Assembly: GCA_965214115.1 (NCBI GenBank)
Contig: CBDCAU010000003.1
Location: 62,001-126,000 of the forward strand
Origin: Owenweeksia sp965214115
GTDB lineage: Bacteria; Bacteroidota; Bacteroidia; Flavobacteriales; Schleiferiaceae
Direction of reading: 5' to 3'
Length of the DNA stretch: 64,000 nucleotides
How positions within the stretch are numbered: the first letter of the stretch is position 1; each line of letters starts with the position of its first letter. Of the stretch, positions 1 to 7,590 are shown one piece after another. The translations under genes and the position numbers were made by a program. Under the pieces are notes generated by a model, which was not told the DNA's origin, did no database searches, and saw only the letters and a list, made by a program, of their open reading frames with translations.

Positions 1-978
1 GCCAGAAGTGCCGCCAAACTCATCTACCACCACGGCCAAGTGTATCTTTTTTTCCTGAAATTCTTTTAACAAATCATCGATTTTTTTATTCTCGGGAACG
101 AAGAACGAATCACGCACTAAATCTATCCAATTAAAGGTTGGCGATTCTTCCACGTGCGGCAACAAATCTTTTATATAAAGCGTACCTTTTATTTGGTCAA
201 AATTCTCTTCATAAACGGGGATTCGGCTGTAGCCGGAATCGACGATCATCGTCAATACTTTTTCGTAATCCCAACTTACATCCACGGCCACCACGTCGGT
301 GCGCGGTTTCATAATTTGTTTGACGTTGGTATTGCCAAATTTCACGATGCCTTTCAAGATTTTCTGTTCGTCCTCGGTGGTGTCGTCATCGGTGGTGAGT
401 TCGAGGGCTTGGGTGAGGTCGTCCACGGAAAGATTGTCGGCGTTGCTGCGCAATCTTTTTTCTATAAAAGACGTGCTGCGCACCAGCACTACGCTGAGCG
501 GGCGGCAGATTTGGCGCATCACCATCATCGGGCGGCTCATAAACGTGGCAAATTTTAGCGAGCTGCGCGAGGCGTACACCTTGGGCAAAACCTCCCCGAA
601 AAGCAACAATAGAAAGGTGATGACCACAATTTGGAAAAGGAATCCGAGCGTCTCATTCTGCGAAAAATCCATCATTTGGTTGGTGATGAACGACGACAGG
701 ATGACGATGCCCACGTTGATGAAATTATTGCCGATCAAAATGGTGGCGAGCAAGGTTTTGGGATGGTCGAGCAAATCGGTAAGGCGCTGCAAGACAGGGC
801 CTTCCTGCAATTCGTCAAGGTCGGCGGAGCGGAGGGAAAAAAACGCGACCTCGCTGCCGCTGATGAGCGCGGAGCCGAGCAGCAGGAACAGCAAAATGAG
901 CAAGGGCGCGATCACGCCAAGGTCGAACGGCCGCAGGATGTCGAGCAATAAAAAGTAACTGGAGGGGTCGGGGTCCAA
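1..978 (-). CDS. gldE: Gliding-motility protein GldE, CNNM/CBS family (3' end outside window)
   Basis: The visible 326 residues hold an N-terminal membrane domain of DUF21/CNNM type with hydrophobic stretches near residues 13-35 and 70-130, then a CBS pair containing IMKPRTDVVAVD and SRIPVYEENF. The window ends inside the second CBS domain at LAVVVDEFGGTSG. The family is related to HlyC/CorC proteins; in Bacteroidota GldE supports gliding and type IX secretion in the inner membrane. The best start is TTG at 978, because an in-frame TAA lies 15 bases upstream and no ATG is available. It follows ssb on the same strand with a 23-bp gap, the usual ssb-gldE order. The assignment to GldE rather than a generic CNNM protein rests partly on that order. 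Confidence 0.85.
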   Translation of the reverse strand, partial: MDPDPSSYFLLLDILRPFDLGVIAPLLILLFLLLGSALISGSEVAFFSLRSADLDELQEGPVLQRLTDLLDHPKTLLATILIGNNFINVGIVILSSFITNQMMDFSQNETLGFLFQIVVITFLLLLFGEVLPKVYASRSSLKFATFMSRPMMVMRQICRPLSVVLVRSTSFIEKRLRSNADNLSVDDLTQALELTTDDDTTEDEQKILKGIVKFGNTNVKQIMKPRTDVVAVDVSWDYEKVLTMIVDSGYSRIPVYEENFDQIKGTLYIKDLLPHVEESPTFNWIDLVRDSFFVPENKKIDDLLKEFQEKKIHLAVVVDEFGGTSG

Positions 979-1001
979 ATGGGGAGCGGGTTAGTCAGGT
1001 G

Positions 1002-1448
1002 TTAAAACGGGAGGTCGTCCTCGGAATCGTCCTTGGCCAGATCCACGTTGCTGGGCTCGCTGGCGGTGTTGGGCTGGGAGCTGCCAGCGCCGGAATTGTA
1101 AGTGCCGCTTTGGCCTTTGGGAGTAAGCATTTGCATTTGGTCGGCCACTATTTCCGTAAAATATTTCGTTTGCCCTTCTTTCTCGTAGCTGGTGGTTTTC
1201 AGTTTACCTTCGATGTAAACCTTGTCCCCTTTTTTTAAATATTTCTCGGCTACTTCCGCTAAGCCGCGCCACATTGTGATGTTATGCCATTCGGTATTTT
1301 CCACCTTTTCGCCCGTATCTCTTTTTTTATAAGATTCGGTGGTGGCGATTGTAAATTTAACCAATGTAGTTCCGCCTTCAAAAGTTCGCACCTCCGGATC
1401 CACGCCCAAGTTTCCGATCAACATTACTTTGTTTAATGAGCCTGCCAT
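1002..1448 (-). CDS. ssb: Single-stranded DNA-binding protein
   Basis: A 148-residue SSB. The OB fold covers about residues 5-108 (MLIGNLGVDPEVR, ATTESYKKRDTGEKVENTEW, GDKVYIEGKL). A disordered Gly/Ser/Asn-rich linker follows, and the protein ends in the acidic tip DDLPF that binds repair and replication partners. It acts as a tetramer on single-stranded DNA. A good Bacteroidota promoter lies 30-60 bp upstream, so the gene can be transcribed on its own, with gldE downstream in the same transcript. In related genomes mutY often precedes ssb; here a 14 kb island lies between them. Confidence 0.97.
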   Translation of the reverse strand: MAGSLNKVMLIGNLGVDPEVRTFEGGTTLVKFTIATTESYKKRDTGEKVENTEWHNITMWRGLAEVAEKYLKKGDKVYIEGKLKTTSYEKEGQTKYFTEIVADQMQMLTPKGQSGTYNSGAGSSQPNTASEPSNVDLAKDDSEDDLPF

Positions 1449-1478
1449 AATTTTTTGGATTTAGAATTTGGTAATTCA

Positions 1479-1510
1479 CAAATGTAGAAAAATTGTTTTG
1501 GCGGACAATT
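1479..1510 (-). promoter_or_regulatory. Predicted ssb promoter
   Basis: On the minus strand, TACATTTG (1486-1479) matches the Bacteroidota -7 consensus TAnnTTTG. A TTG at 1508-1506 sits 19 bases upstream, the usual spacing of the -33 element. The box is about 30 bp before the ssb start codon. Confidence 0.65.
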
Positions 1511-1692
1511 TTAAATAGGATGCGAATTGATTTTGGCAAAATTTTTTTAATTTCTATAAACAACGCGTCAACCCTTTGAGGTTCGCGCGGCGTGTAGGAT
1601 TTTATAATCTCCGCCCTTGTACGCGGGGTTGATTTATATTTTGTCTTTATGGGGATATGGAGCGATGAAATAAATGGACACTAAAAAAATGC

Positions 1693-2080
1693 AGCCCCAG
1701 CGGGGCGAAATGATTGTAGCGCCGCCCGTAAGGGCGGCGGTAAATACAATGGGGAATTCCCCAAAACTTGGAGCGCCGTAGGTGCGGCACAAGCTAAAAG
1801 TTTGAAAAGGCGCGGAGCAAATTTCAAACGTGTCGCCCTTTCAGGGCTTCGGTCGCGGCGTGGTTTCTATCTGCTGCCGCCCTTACAGGCGGCGCTACAT
1901 ATATGGCGCTCCTACGGAGCTTTATAACTTTGGAAATGGGAGACCTGACAGGTTTTCAAAACCTGTCAGGTGTTTCGTCCATCCCCATATTTCATTGCTT
2001 TGGCGGGCATTTTTTGGATCACATAATGCAGCCATCCCGTATCCGAGGTTCGCGGCCGACGGTTTAAACCGTCGGCTGGG
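1693..2080. repeat. Left copy of ~380 bp direct repeat bounding the peptide island
   Basis: This block recurs in the same orientation at 15527-15903 with only scattered differences. It is a mosaic of GC-rich palindromes: AGCCCCAGCGGGGCG, GCCGCCCGTAAGGGCGGC, a 31-bp palindrome with arms GACCTGACAGGTTTT and AAAACCTGTCAGGTC (the last base differs in this copy), and CGACGGTTTAAACCGTCGG at the right end. Shorter pieces recur at 27239 and 59460. The stretch 1511-2384 holds no credible gene: it is this repeat, an AT-rich run, and a tract of short degenerate words before the HTH gene. Confidence 0.9.
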
Positions 2081-2384
2081 AGGTGTAATGATTGCACGTT
2101 TCAAGTTTCGTGTTTCGCGTTTCCAATTAGGACGCTCCGTTATGAGAACTCTCCTTATAAAGCAGATTTACCTTACATTAATACCCGTTTTGCCGCCGTC
2201 CTCAATCATTGCCCGATTGTCTTATTAGCCATTTGCCTCATTGACTCATTGACAAATTATCCCATTGCCCCATTAACTTATTCCCAATTCACTATTACTT
2301 ATTCTTCACTCCCTCCTCCAAACTCCCTCCTCCCAATTCATTTCCATTCCTTATTTTCGTTCCTTCAATCTTGAATCTAACGCT

Positions 2385-2609
2385 ATGAGCTACAAGACCC
2401 ACCACCAGCGGCTGGAGTACCTTACCGAACTCCTGCACAAAAACGCGCCGCTCTCCCCCGCTTCCATCGCCGAAAAGTTTGAATGTTGCCGCCGGACCGC
2501 CCGCCGGATGATCGGCGACTTGCGCGAGGACAGGCTGGACATCGTATGGTGCCGCAGCACACAATCTTATATTATAAATGACAGCCCCGAAACTGATAGG
2601 GGGGGGTAA
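2385..2609 (+). CDS. Small HTH (DeoR/HTH_11-like) protein, first cassette
   Basis: A 74-residue protein that is essentially one winged helix-turn-helix: RLEYLTELLHKN, then LSPASIAEKFECCRRTARR as helix-turn-recognition helix, then MIGDLREDRLDIVW as the wing. It has no effector domain. It is the first gene of the island and points towards the precursor, so it may be a local regulator (inference). The stop codon follows a run of eight G residues. A near-identical but 5'-truncated copy stands before the second cassette. Short Bacteroidota HTH proteins of this kind are common and their targets are unknown. Confidence 0.7.
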   Translation: MSYKTHHQRLEYLTELLHKNAPLSPASIAEKFECCRRTARRMIGDLREDRLDIVWCRSTQSYIINDSPETDRGG

Positions 2610-2900
2610 ATCATTGATTATCAAAAGAGTAAGAACAATGGTCGAAAAAATTTCTTTCGGAAAGACAAATTTTTTTGAAGAAATTTTCAGACGGACATTT
2701 TTTGCCCGCGCGGGTATTTTGCTTTGTCCCTTGAAACGGGAAGCCTTTTTTGTGCCCCGCCCTTCTTTCCAAAACCAAAGGCCCCTCGGATAACAGAGGT
2801 AAGCCATAAAACTGAAATAGGGCGCGCGACCTGAGGCGGACGGTTTCGACTTTTTGACCCTGAAAAAGAGTAGGGGTTTTAATTTTTAAATTTTTTCAAA
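2610..2900 (+). promoter_or_regulatory. Conserved leader upstream of precursor A
   Basis: No convincing ORF. The stretch 2690-2880 is almost identical to 7650-7845 in the second cassette, although the genes behind it have diverged strongly. Shared landmarks are CCCTTGAAACGGGAAGCC, CCAAAGGCCCCTCGGATAAC, GACGGTTTCGACTTTTTGAC and AGAGTAGGGGTTTTAAT just before the start codon. A clean TAnnTTTG box is not visible. It most likely carries the precursor promoter and 5' UTR. Confidence 0.55.
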
Positions 2901-2906
2901 ATGTTA

Positions 2907-3784
2907 GAGGCTGTCTAGAAATGATTATTTCATATACCAGTGTTGAGAAAAAACAAGGAAGGCCGCCGCTGGGCCCTTCCTGCATGCCGAAAATTGTGAT
3001 TCACCAAAATCATAATCATGACGGCTTACCCGAGCGACCTGAGCGACGGCCAGTGGGCAATATTATCAAAATTCTTCGACACCCGCCGCAGGCGCAAGCA
3101 CGGCCTGCGCGAGGTGGTCAACGCGGTTATGTACCTTGTGGAGAGCGGCTGCCAGTGGCGGATGCTTCCCTCGGACTTCCCCGGCTGGAAGCTGGTCTAT
3201 TACTATTACGCCGCCTGGCGGGACAGCGGCCTGTGGGAGGCGGTGAACGCATCTCTGGTGGAGGCGCGCCGAGCAGAGGCCGGGCGCGGCCCGCAGCCCA
3301 CGGCGGGCTCGGTGGACTCCCAGTCCGTCAAGAACACCCTGGTGGCAGGGCAGCCGGCGGGCTACGACGCGGGCAAGAAGGTCAAGGGGGTGAAGCGGCA
3401 CATCGCCGTGGACACCCAGGGCCACCTGCTGGCCGTGGAGGTCGGCCCGGCCTCGGTGCAGGACAGGGACGGCGCGGCCGGGCTGCTGGACGGGATGGCG
3501 GGGGACTGGCGGTGCCTGCGCAAGCTCTGGGCCGACGGCGGCTACGCGGGCAAACTGGTGGAGAAGGCCAAAAAAGACCATGGCATCGACTTGGAGATAA
3601 TCAAGAAGCCCGAGGGGGGCGGCTTCCAGGTGCTGCCCCGGCGCTGGGTGGTCGAGCGCACCTTCGCCTGGCTGGATACCTGCCGCAGGAACTCAAAGAA
3701 CTACGAGAGGCTGAAGAGCTCATCGGAGGCGATGGTGCTTTTAGCCTCCATAAAAATTATGTTGAAACGTTTTTAGACAGCTTC
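2907..3784 (+). mobile_element. IS5-family insertion sequence inside precursor A
   Basis: An 878-bp element with imperfect terminal inverted repeats: GAGGCTGTCTA at the left and TAGACAGCTTC at the right. It is flanked by a 3-bp direct duplication TTA (2904-2906 and 3785-3787), within the TNA preference of some IS5 subgroups. It contains one transposase gene and is clearly richer in GC than the genes around it. Confidence 0.92.
3018..3776 (+). CDS. IS5-family transposase (single ORF, DDE)
   Basis: 252 residues. The N-terminal DUF4096-like region carries LSDGQWAIL and ESGCQWRMLPSDFPGW. The DDE catalytic domain shows the first Asp in GSVDSQSVKN, the second in WADGGYAGKL and the Glu in RRWVVERTFAWLD. 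The length fits single-frame members of the family. The gene ends 8 bp before the element's right end. It looks intact and therefore potentially active, consistent with a recent insertion. Confidence 0.93.
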   Translation: MTAYPSDLSDGQWAILSKFFDTRRRRKHGLREVVNAVMYLVESGCQWRMLPSDFPGWKLVYYYYAAWRDSGLWEAVNASLVEARRAEAGRGPQPTAGSVDSQSVKNTLVAGQPAGYDAGKKVKGVKRHIAVDTQGHLLAVEVGPASVQDRDGAAGLLDGMAGDWRCLRKLWADGGYAGKLVEKAKKDHGIDLEIIKKPEGGGFQVLPRRWVVERTFAWLDTCRRNSKNYERLKSSSEAMVLLASIKIMLKRF

Positions 3785-3997
3785 TTAGAAAAATTTGAGA
3801 AAGAGGGCATTCAAAATCTAGCCTCATTTGCTGGGGGAGCCATCCAAGAATCGGTCGCAGACAGTGGGCGGTGCGATGAAATTGACACCGATAAAAGTGG
3901 ACGTGGAGCCAATGGGTACTACCCAAGCGGAGATGTTGAGTGGGTAGATTGCGAGACCCAAGAATGATTGGTGAATATTGAAACGATTAAATCGTAG

Positions 3998-4027
3998 AGG
4001 GCAAATTCATCTGAATTTGCCCTTTTT
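3998..4027 (+). terminator. Intrinsic terminator after precursor A
   Basis: A perfect 11-bp stem AGGGCAAATTC / GAATTTGCCCT with a 4-base loop is followed by TTTTT. It lies 30 bp after the precursor stop and 13 bp before the next gene. In RiPP operons such a site lets the precursor be transcribed in excess over the maturases. Confidence 0.85.
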
Positions 4028-4039
4028 AAAATCTTCAAA

Positions 4040-4906
4040 ATGAAAGCATCTTTTTATTTTCTTTTCTGTAGTTTATTTCTTTTCTTCGGACTTTCAGCAC
4101 AACTTGATAATTCAGTTGATTATAGACCATATTATCTTCAGACTATGCGGATATCCAACAGCCTTAGTATGGATAATGCCGAAAAGGTTGAGGCATTCAA
4201 AGAGGTTGAAGAAGAATTTAATGGCTTGTTAGCGAGTCAGAATTATCAGATGGCCATCTTATATGATAAAATGGACAAGAAGGATAGCGCGAGGATTTAT
4301 TTGAAGAAGGCAGTAAATGCGGGTTTTGAACCATATGATAAAGAGTATTTGGAAACATATAATCTTCAAAACCCGAAGGAAGACTCTTCTTATTTTGCAA
4401 AGAGAAACCAAGGTAAAGCACAAATGGCTTTTCATATTTCAAAAATAGACCAGTCCATTCGGGGGAGAAATCGCAAATTTTGCGCGATGCGAACCATAGA
4501 TTCGATAAATGTCAATAAAATTTTGGATGAAAACTTGTTGGCCTTTTCGAATAGTGGATGGGCTCAAATTAATGCTGTTTTTGTTTGTAATCACGGCTGG
4601 CGTGTCTTTAAGAAAAATCAGAAAGAAATTGCTAAATATCTTAAGAGTTTAGTCATAAATGGTGAGTTGCACCCAGATATTTATATTCGGCTGATTGACA
4701 GGTGGCATTGGGATATCGATGGCTATCAGATCTATGGCACCATTGGAAATGTTAGGGAAGGTAAGTTCTTATTTGTAGCGCCGCTTCTTGAACCTGATAA
4801 AATAAATGAATATCGCGCAGAGATTGGCGCATTGTCTTTGGAGGAATCGCTGGATTGGGAGGGTCTCATCGCCACTGAACCAAAAAAATTTTCCCCAGAA
4901 CAATGA
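4040..4906 (+). CDS. Secreted DUF6624-like protein in RiPP cassette A
   Basis: 288 residues with a signal peptide (hydrophobic to about residue 18, cleavage near LSAQ). A helical, TPR-like stretch (MAILYDKMDKKDSARIYLKK) follows. The C-terminal half matches the DUF6624 pattern as I know it: KIDQSIRGRNR, SINVNKILDEN, FSNSGWAQINAV, GELHPDIYIRLIDR, GYQIYGTIGN and EYRAEIGALSLEESL. The function of the family is unknown. The gene lies between the precursor terminator and gwsG and overlaps gwsG by 4 bp (ATGA), so it is translationally coupled to the maturases. It could be an immunity or periplasmic partner of the peptide (inference only). Confidence 0.65.
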   Translation: MKASFYFLFCSLFLFFGLSAQLDNSVDYRPYYLQTMRISNSLSMDNAEKVEAFKEVEEEFNGLLASQNYQMAILYDKMDKKDSARIYLKKAVNAGFEPYDKEYLETYNLQNPKEDSSYFAKRNQGKAQMAFHISKIDQSIRGRNRKFCAMRTIDSINVNKILDENLLAFSNSGWAQINAVFVCNHGWRVFKKNQKEIAKYLKSLVINGELHPDIYIRLIDRWHWDIDGYQIYGTIGNVREGKFLFVAPLLEPDKINEYRAEIGALSLEESLDWEGLIATEPKKFSPEQ

Positions 4907-5883
4907 TAGTCATAGTCTCTTCGAGATATGATACATCTACAAATGACGTCATAGATTGGCTAAAATATTATGATGCCAATTTTATTCGGGTTCAAACCGA
5001 AACCGCTATTAAGATTAACCGTTTGAATATCAATTCAAAAAATATTGATTTTGAACTGGAGTACCAAGAACGAATAATAGATTCAAAAAAACTCACCGGT
5101 TATTGGTATCGCCGAGGTCGGTTAAATTTGGGATGGCAACCCACTCATTCAGGAATAGGTACCATTCAGAAATATATCAAAGAAGAACAAACTAATGTAG
5201 AAGAATTTATTGATGTTACTTTATCAAATTTTGGAGTAGGATGCTATTCCGACAATTATTTGAACAAACTTTTTGTACTCTCAAAAGCAATCGAATTTGG
5301 TTTTACCATTCCACTTTCTTTAGTATCATCCAAAAAATCGGAATATCTACGATATGCTAATACTCTTGAAAGTCTGATAACAAAACCTTTAAATCAGAAA
5401 TCCTTAATGTTTGAAACAGGAGAACTTGTGTTGGACACAAATGAACTACACTCCGAGGATTTGAAAAATATTGAGGCTGAATGTGTTCCTTTCTTGGCAC
5501 AAAGCAAGATTGAAAAGATTGCTGAAGTTCGAGTTTTTTACTGGCTGGGAAAGTGTTATTCCTGTATAATTCATTCTCAAAAAGACAAAGGAACTTCGGT
5601 CGATATGAGGCTGGATTCTCTATCAGGAAAAAATTCTAGATGGGAACCCTTTGAACTGTCTGAAAATATTGCTGGGAGGGTGAAATTGTTAATGAATTCT
5701 GTTAGACTAAAATCAGGTTCATTAGATTTTGCTATTGACCAAAATGGTGGATATGTTTTTTTTGAAGTAAATCCTGTTGGTCAATTTGGTTATTTATCAG
5801 CCCTCGGCGGGTACAACATAGAAAAAATTATTGCTAATGACCTTATCACAGGAAGAGCGAGAAAGTTTAATTTCTCAGAATAA
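4903..5883 (+). CDS. gwsG: Grasp-with-spasm ATP-grasp peptide maturase, cassette A
   Basis: 326 residues. The N-terminal part has VIVSSRYDTSTNDVIDWLKY and the family-like TGYWYRRGRLN. The C-terminal ATP-grasp metal site is visible as SLDFAIDQNGGYVFFEVNPV followed by GQFGYLSALGGYN. Members of this family (NCBI TIGR04192 by name) are found with a SPASM-domain partner and are thought to form ester or amide crosslinks in precursor peptides, as the related microviridin ligases do. It starts in an ATGA overlap with the preceding gene. It shares only scattered identity with the second copy at 9592-10509, mostly near both ends. It is AT-rich compared with the C39 gene downstream. Confidence 0.85.
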   Translation: MIVIVSSRYDTSTNDVIDWLKYYDANFIRVQTETAIKINRLNINSKNIDFELEYQERIIDSKKLTGYWYRRGRLNLGWQPTHSGIGTIQKYIKEEQTNVEEFIDVTLSNFGVGCYSDNYLNKLFVLSKAIEFGFTIPLSLVSSKKSEYLRYANTLESLITKPLNQKSLMFETGELVLDTNELHSEDLKNIEAECVPFLAQSKIEKIAEVRVFYWLGKCYSCIIHSQKDKGTSVDMRLDSLSGKNSRWEPFELSENIAGRVKLLMNSVRLKSGSLDFAIDQNGGYVFFEVNPVGQFGYLSALGGYNIEKIIANDLITGRARKFNFSE

Positions 5884-6037
5884 AATACCTCTTAATTTCC
5901 TTTATCTAAGAGATGCCAAAAGTCCTTTGCGCTTGGCACGGCAATATTCATCGGTGCAACGACCTACAGTTTTTTACCAAAATGATGACCATCCAGCGGG
6001 ACAATCCTACAAACCTATAGTTTTCTTGGGCAAATGA
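5837..6037 (+). CDS. Small coupled ORF between gwsG and gwsS, cassette A
   Basis: A 66-residue frame (MTLSQEERESLISQNKIPLN at its start) that begins inside the last 47 bp of gwsG and stops in an ATGA overlap with the gwsS start. TTG at 5831 is an alternative start. No domain, signal peptide or membrane segment is recognised. The other cassette has an ORF of similar size at the same place with the same kind of overlap, but the two show no obvious similarity. The conserved position is the main argument for a real gene; it may instead be a coupling or spacer frame. Confidence 0.45.
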   Translation: MTLSQEERESLISQNKIPLNFLYLRDAKSPLRLARQYSSVQRPTVFYQNDDHPAGQSYKPIVFLGK

Positions 6038-7029
6038 AAGATTACTATTCAGGAGTGTTTATTGAAAAAGGTTTTCGGAAGAGCCTCATTTCCGATATAT
6101 TCAGACGAGAATTCTACCGCCTTCCAAACAATGCTTTGGAGCGGAAAGATGCCAGCCTATTTGAAGAAATGAAAGAATTGGAGCTGTGGGATGAGTTTTC
6201 CGATAAAATAGGGGGAAGACGAAGAATAGAAGTGGTTCGTCAAAACGAAGTGTTTCCTTTAAAATCTGTTGTTTGGTGGGCAGATAGTGAGTCAAATTTA
6301 TTATCAAAAATCATTCAAGATAATCCAATTAAATTGCTTCTTATTATTATAGAAAATGATTTTAAACCTTCAGAACTAATATTGGCTTTGGATGGAAATT
6401 GGGTCTCGCACGTTGAGGTTTATGTGAATGCTAAGGCAGCGAGCATAGCTGAAGATTGGGAAAAGTTTAATGATCGCTTTGAGCGAATCGTTTTTTACAA
6501 TGCGAATGAAAATGAGGTAAAAAAGAATGTTTTTTATTCTGAAAATCGCTTACTGGAAGAGGGGGAACTCAATATCAAGGATGACACCTATTTTATCGGC
6601 AATTACGAATTATATCCCGAGGCAAAATTTTTTAACGCTGGATTTTTTGGAAAGGTAATCGTAAGGCAAAATAAATTTCGGCTGGCTGGCTGTTCTACTT
6701 GGCATCAAAGCACTGACTATTCTGAAATAAAGGAATCTCTCAAAAAGGAATTTCCTGAAATATGGCTTTCCGCAAAAGATAACACTGATGTGTGTAAAGA
6801 CTGCGAATTCCGGCAAGTTTGCGTAGATAACCGAATTCCAAAAAGTCGTTTTGAGGATGATTGGTATCATCCCTTAGAATGTCATTACAACCCCTACATC
6901 GCCAAGTGGAAATGGGAATCCGGCTACCGAACCCTCGCCGAATGCGGAGTAAAATCAGATGAAACGGGCTTCGAGATTGACCACGAGCGCATTGCCGCTA
7001 TAAACAAGGAGCTATGGGGAGAGCTATAA
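6034..7029 (+). CDS. gwsS: Grasp-with-spasm SPASM-domain peptide maturase, cassette A
   Basis: 331 residues. The N-terminus has the family-like GFRKSLISDIFRREFYRLP. The C-terminal SPASM region carries the Cys cluster DVCKDCEFRQVCVDNR, then LECHYNPY and LAECGVKSDE, which should bind Fe-S. No CxxxCxxC radical-SAM motif is present in the N-terminal half; its only Cys before the cluster is in RLAGCSTW. The protein resembles TIGR04193, the obligate partner of the ATP-grasp maturase. What it does chemically is not established. The start overlaps the small ORF (ATGA), and the end overlaps the C39 gene by 16 bp. The last ~90 bases are nearly the same as in copy B. Confidence 0.82.
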   Translation: MKDYYSGVFIEKGFRKSLISDIFRREFYRLPNNALERKDASLFEEMKELELWDEFSDKIGGRRRIEVVRQNEVFPLKSVVWWADSESNLLSKIIQDNPIKLLLIIIENDFKPSELILALDGNWVSHVEVYVNAKAASIAEDWEKFNDRFERIVFYNANENEVKKNVFYSENRLLEEGELNIKDDTYFIGNYELYPEAKFFNAGFFGKVIVRQNKFRLAGCSTWHQSTDYSEIKESLKKEFPEIWLSAKDNTDVCKDCEFRQVCVDNRIPKSRFEDDWYHPLECHYNPYIAKWKWESGYRTLAECGVKSDETGFEIDHERIAAINKELWGEL

Positions 7030-7445
7030 AAGTAGTACGGCAAATCAACCAAAAAGACTGCGGCCCCGCCTGCCTGAAAATGCTCGCTGGCTACCACGGC
7101 AAGAGTTACGACCTCGCCTCCCTCATCCGCCTCGCCCAAACCACCCGCGAAGGCTCGTCCCTCCTCGGCCTCAGCGAGGCCGCCGAAAAAATCGGCTTCC
7201 GCAGCCTCGGCGTAAAAGTAGATTTGGACAAACTCATCAAAGAATCGCCGCTGCCCTGCGTGCTCCACTGGAACCGCAACCACTTTGTGGTATTGCACAA
7301 AATTTCCGGCAAGGGCCAAAACCAAAAATTCCACATCGCCGACCCCGCCCACGGGATGCTGAACTACAACCGCAAAGACTTCCTCGCCAACTGGCAACAA
7401 GACGGCAGCGCCGCGCGGCCCCGCCTCCATCGCCGAAAAGTTTGA
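7014..7445 (+). pseudogene. Truncated C39 peptidase-ABC exporter, first copy
   Basis: Encodes the complete C39 bacteriocin-processing domain: catalytic Cys in QKDCGPACLKML, His in HWNRNHFVVLHK and Asp in ADPAHGM. Homology to the full exporter at 11782 stops abruptly after GSAARP. The next bases belong to the middle of an HTH gene in another frame, which ends this ORF after a few residues. Up to the break the two C39 domains differ at about four residues beyond the first ten. The membrane and ATPase domains are missing. A free C39 peptidase of 143 residues could still be made and might cut leaders, but it has no export function alone. Confidence 0.85.
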
Positions 7446-7590
7446 TTGCTGCCGCCGGACCGCCCGCCGGATGATTGGCGACTTGCGCGAGGACGGACTG
7501 AACGTTGTATGGAACCAAAGCGCACAATCTTATATCATAAACGATGACCCTGAAACTGACAGAGGGGGGGGTAAACCATTGATTTTCAAA
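7424..7590 (+). pseudogene. 5'-truncated HTH gene, second cassette
   Basis: Starts in mid-gene with the frame reading ASIAEKFDCCRRTARRMIGD, directly fused to the broken C39 gene. It matches residues 26-74 of the HTH protein at 2385. There is no start for the missing first helix. At the end, the run of eight G is out of phase by one base, so the TAA used in copy A is not read. This is a recombination scar, not a working regulator. Confidence 0.8.

Larger units (their letters stand above)
2901..3967 (+). pseudogene. Double-glycine RiPP precursor A, interrupted by an IS element
   Basis: The start codon and second codon (ATG TTA, 2901-2906) are followed directly by an IS5-family element; the gene resumes at 3785. 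Removing the IS and one copy of the TTA duplication restores a 61-residue ORF beginning MLEKFEKEGIQNLAS, the same MLEKF start as precursor B. A leader of 19 residues ends in FAGG, a typical C39 cleavage site. The 42-residue core contains SGRCDEIDTDKSGRG and EWVDC near its end, with two Cys and many Asp/Glu/Ser/Thr. As it stands the reading frame is broken, so the peptide is probably not made unless the IS excises. The restored frame stops at 3967. Confidence 0.75.

Noticed and set aside
1950..1985. Possible CRISPR repeat in the GACCTGACAGGTTTT palindromes
   Set aside because: Copies are scattered singly between genes with no regular spacing and no cas genes are present.
2921..3700. A long Arg/Gly-rich open frame overlapping the first transposase
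   Set aside because: It is a shadow of the GC-rich transposase in another frame. Only its last 60 codons are meaningful, as the tail of precursor A.
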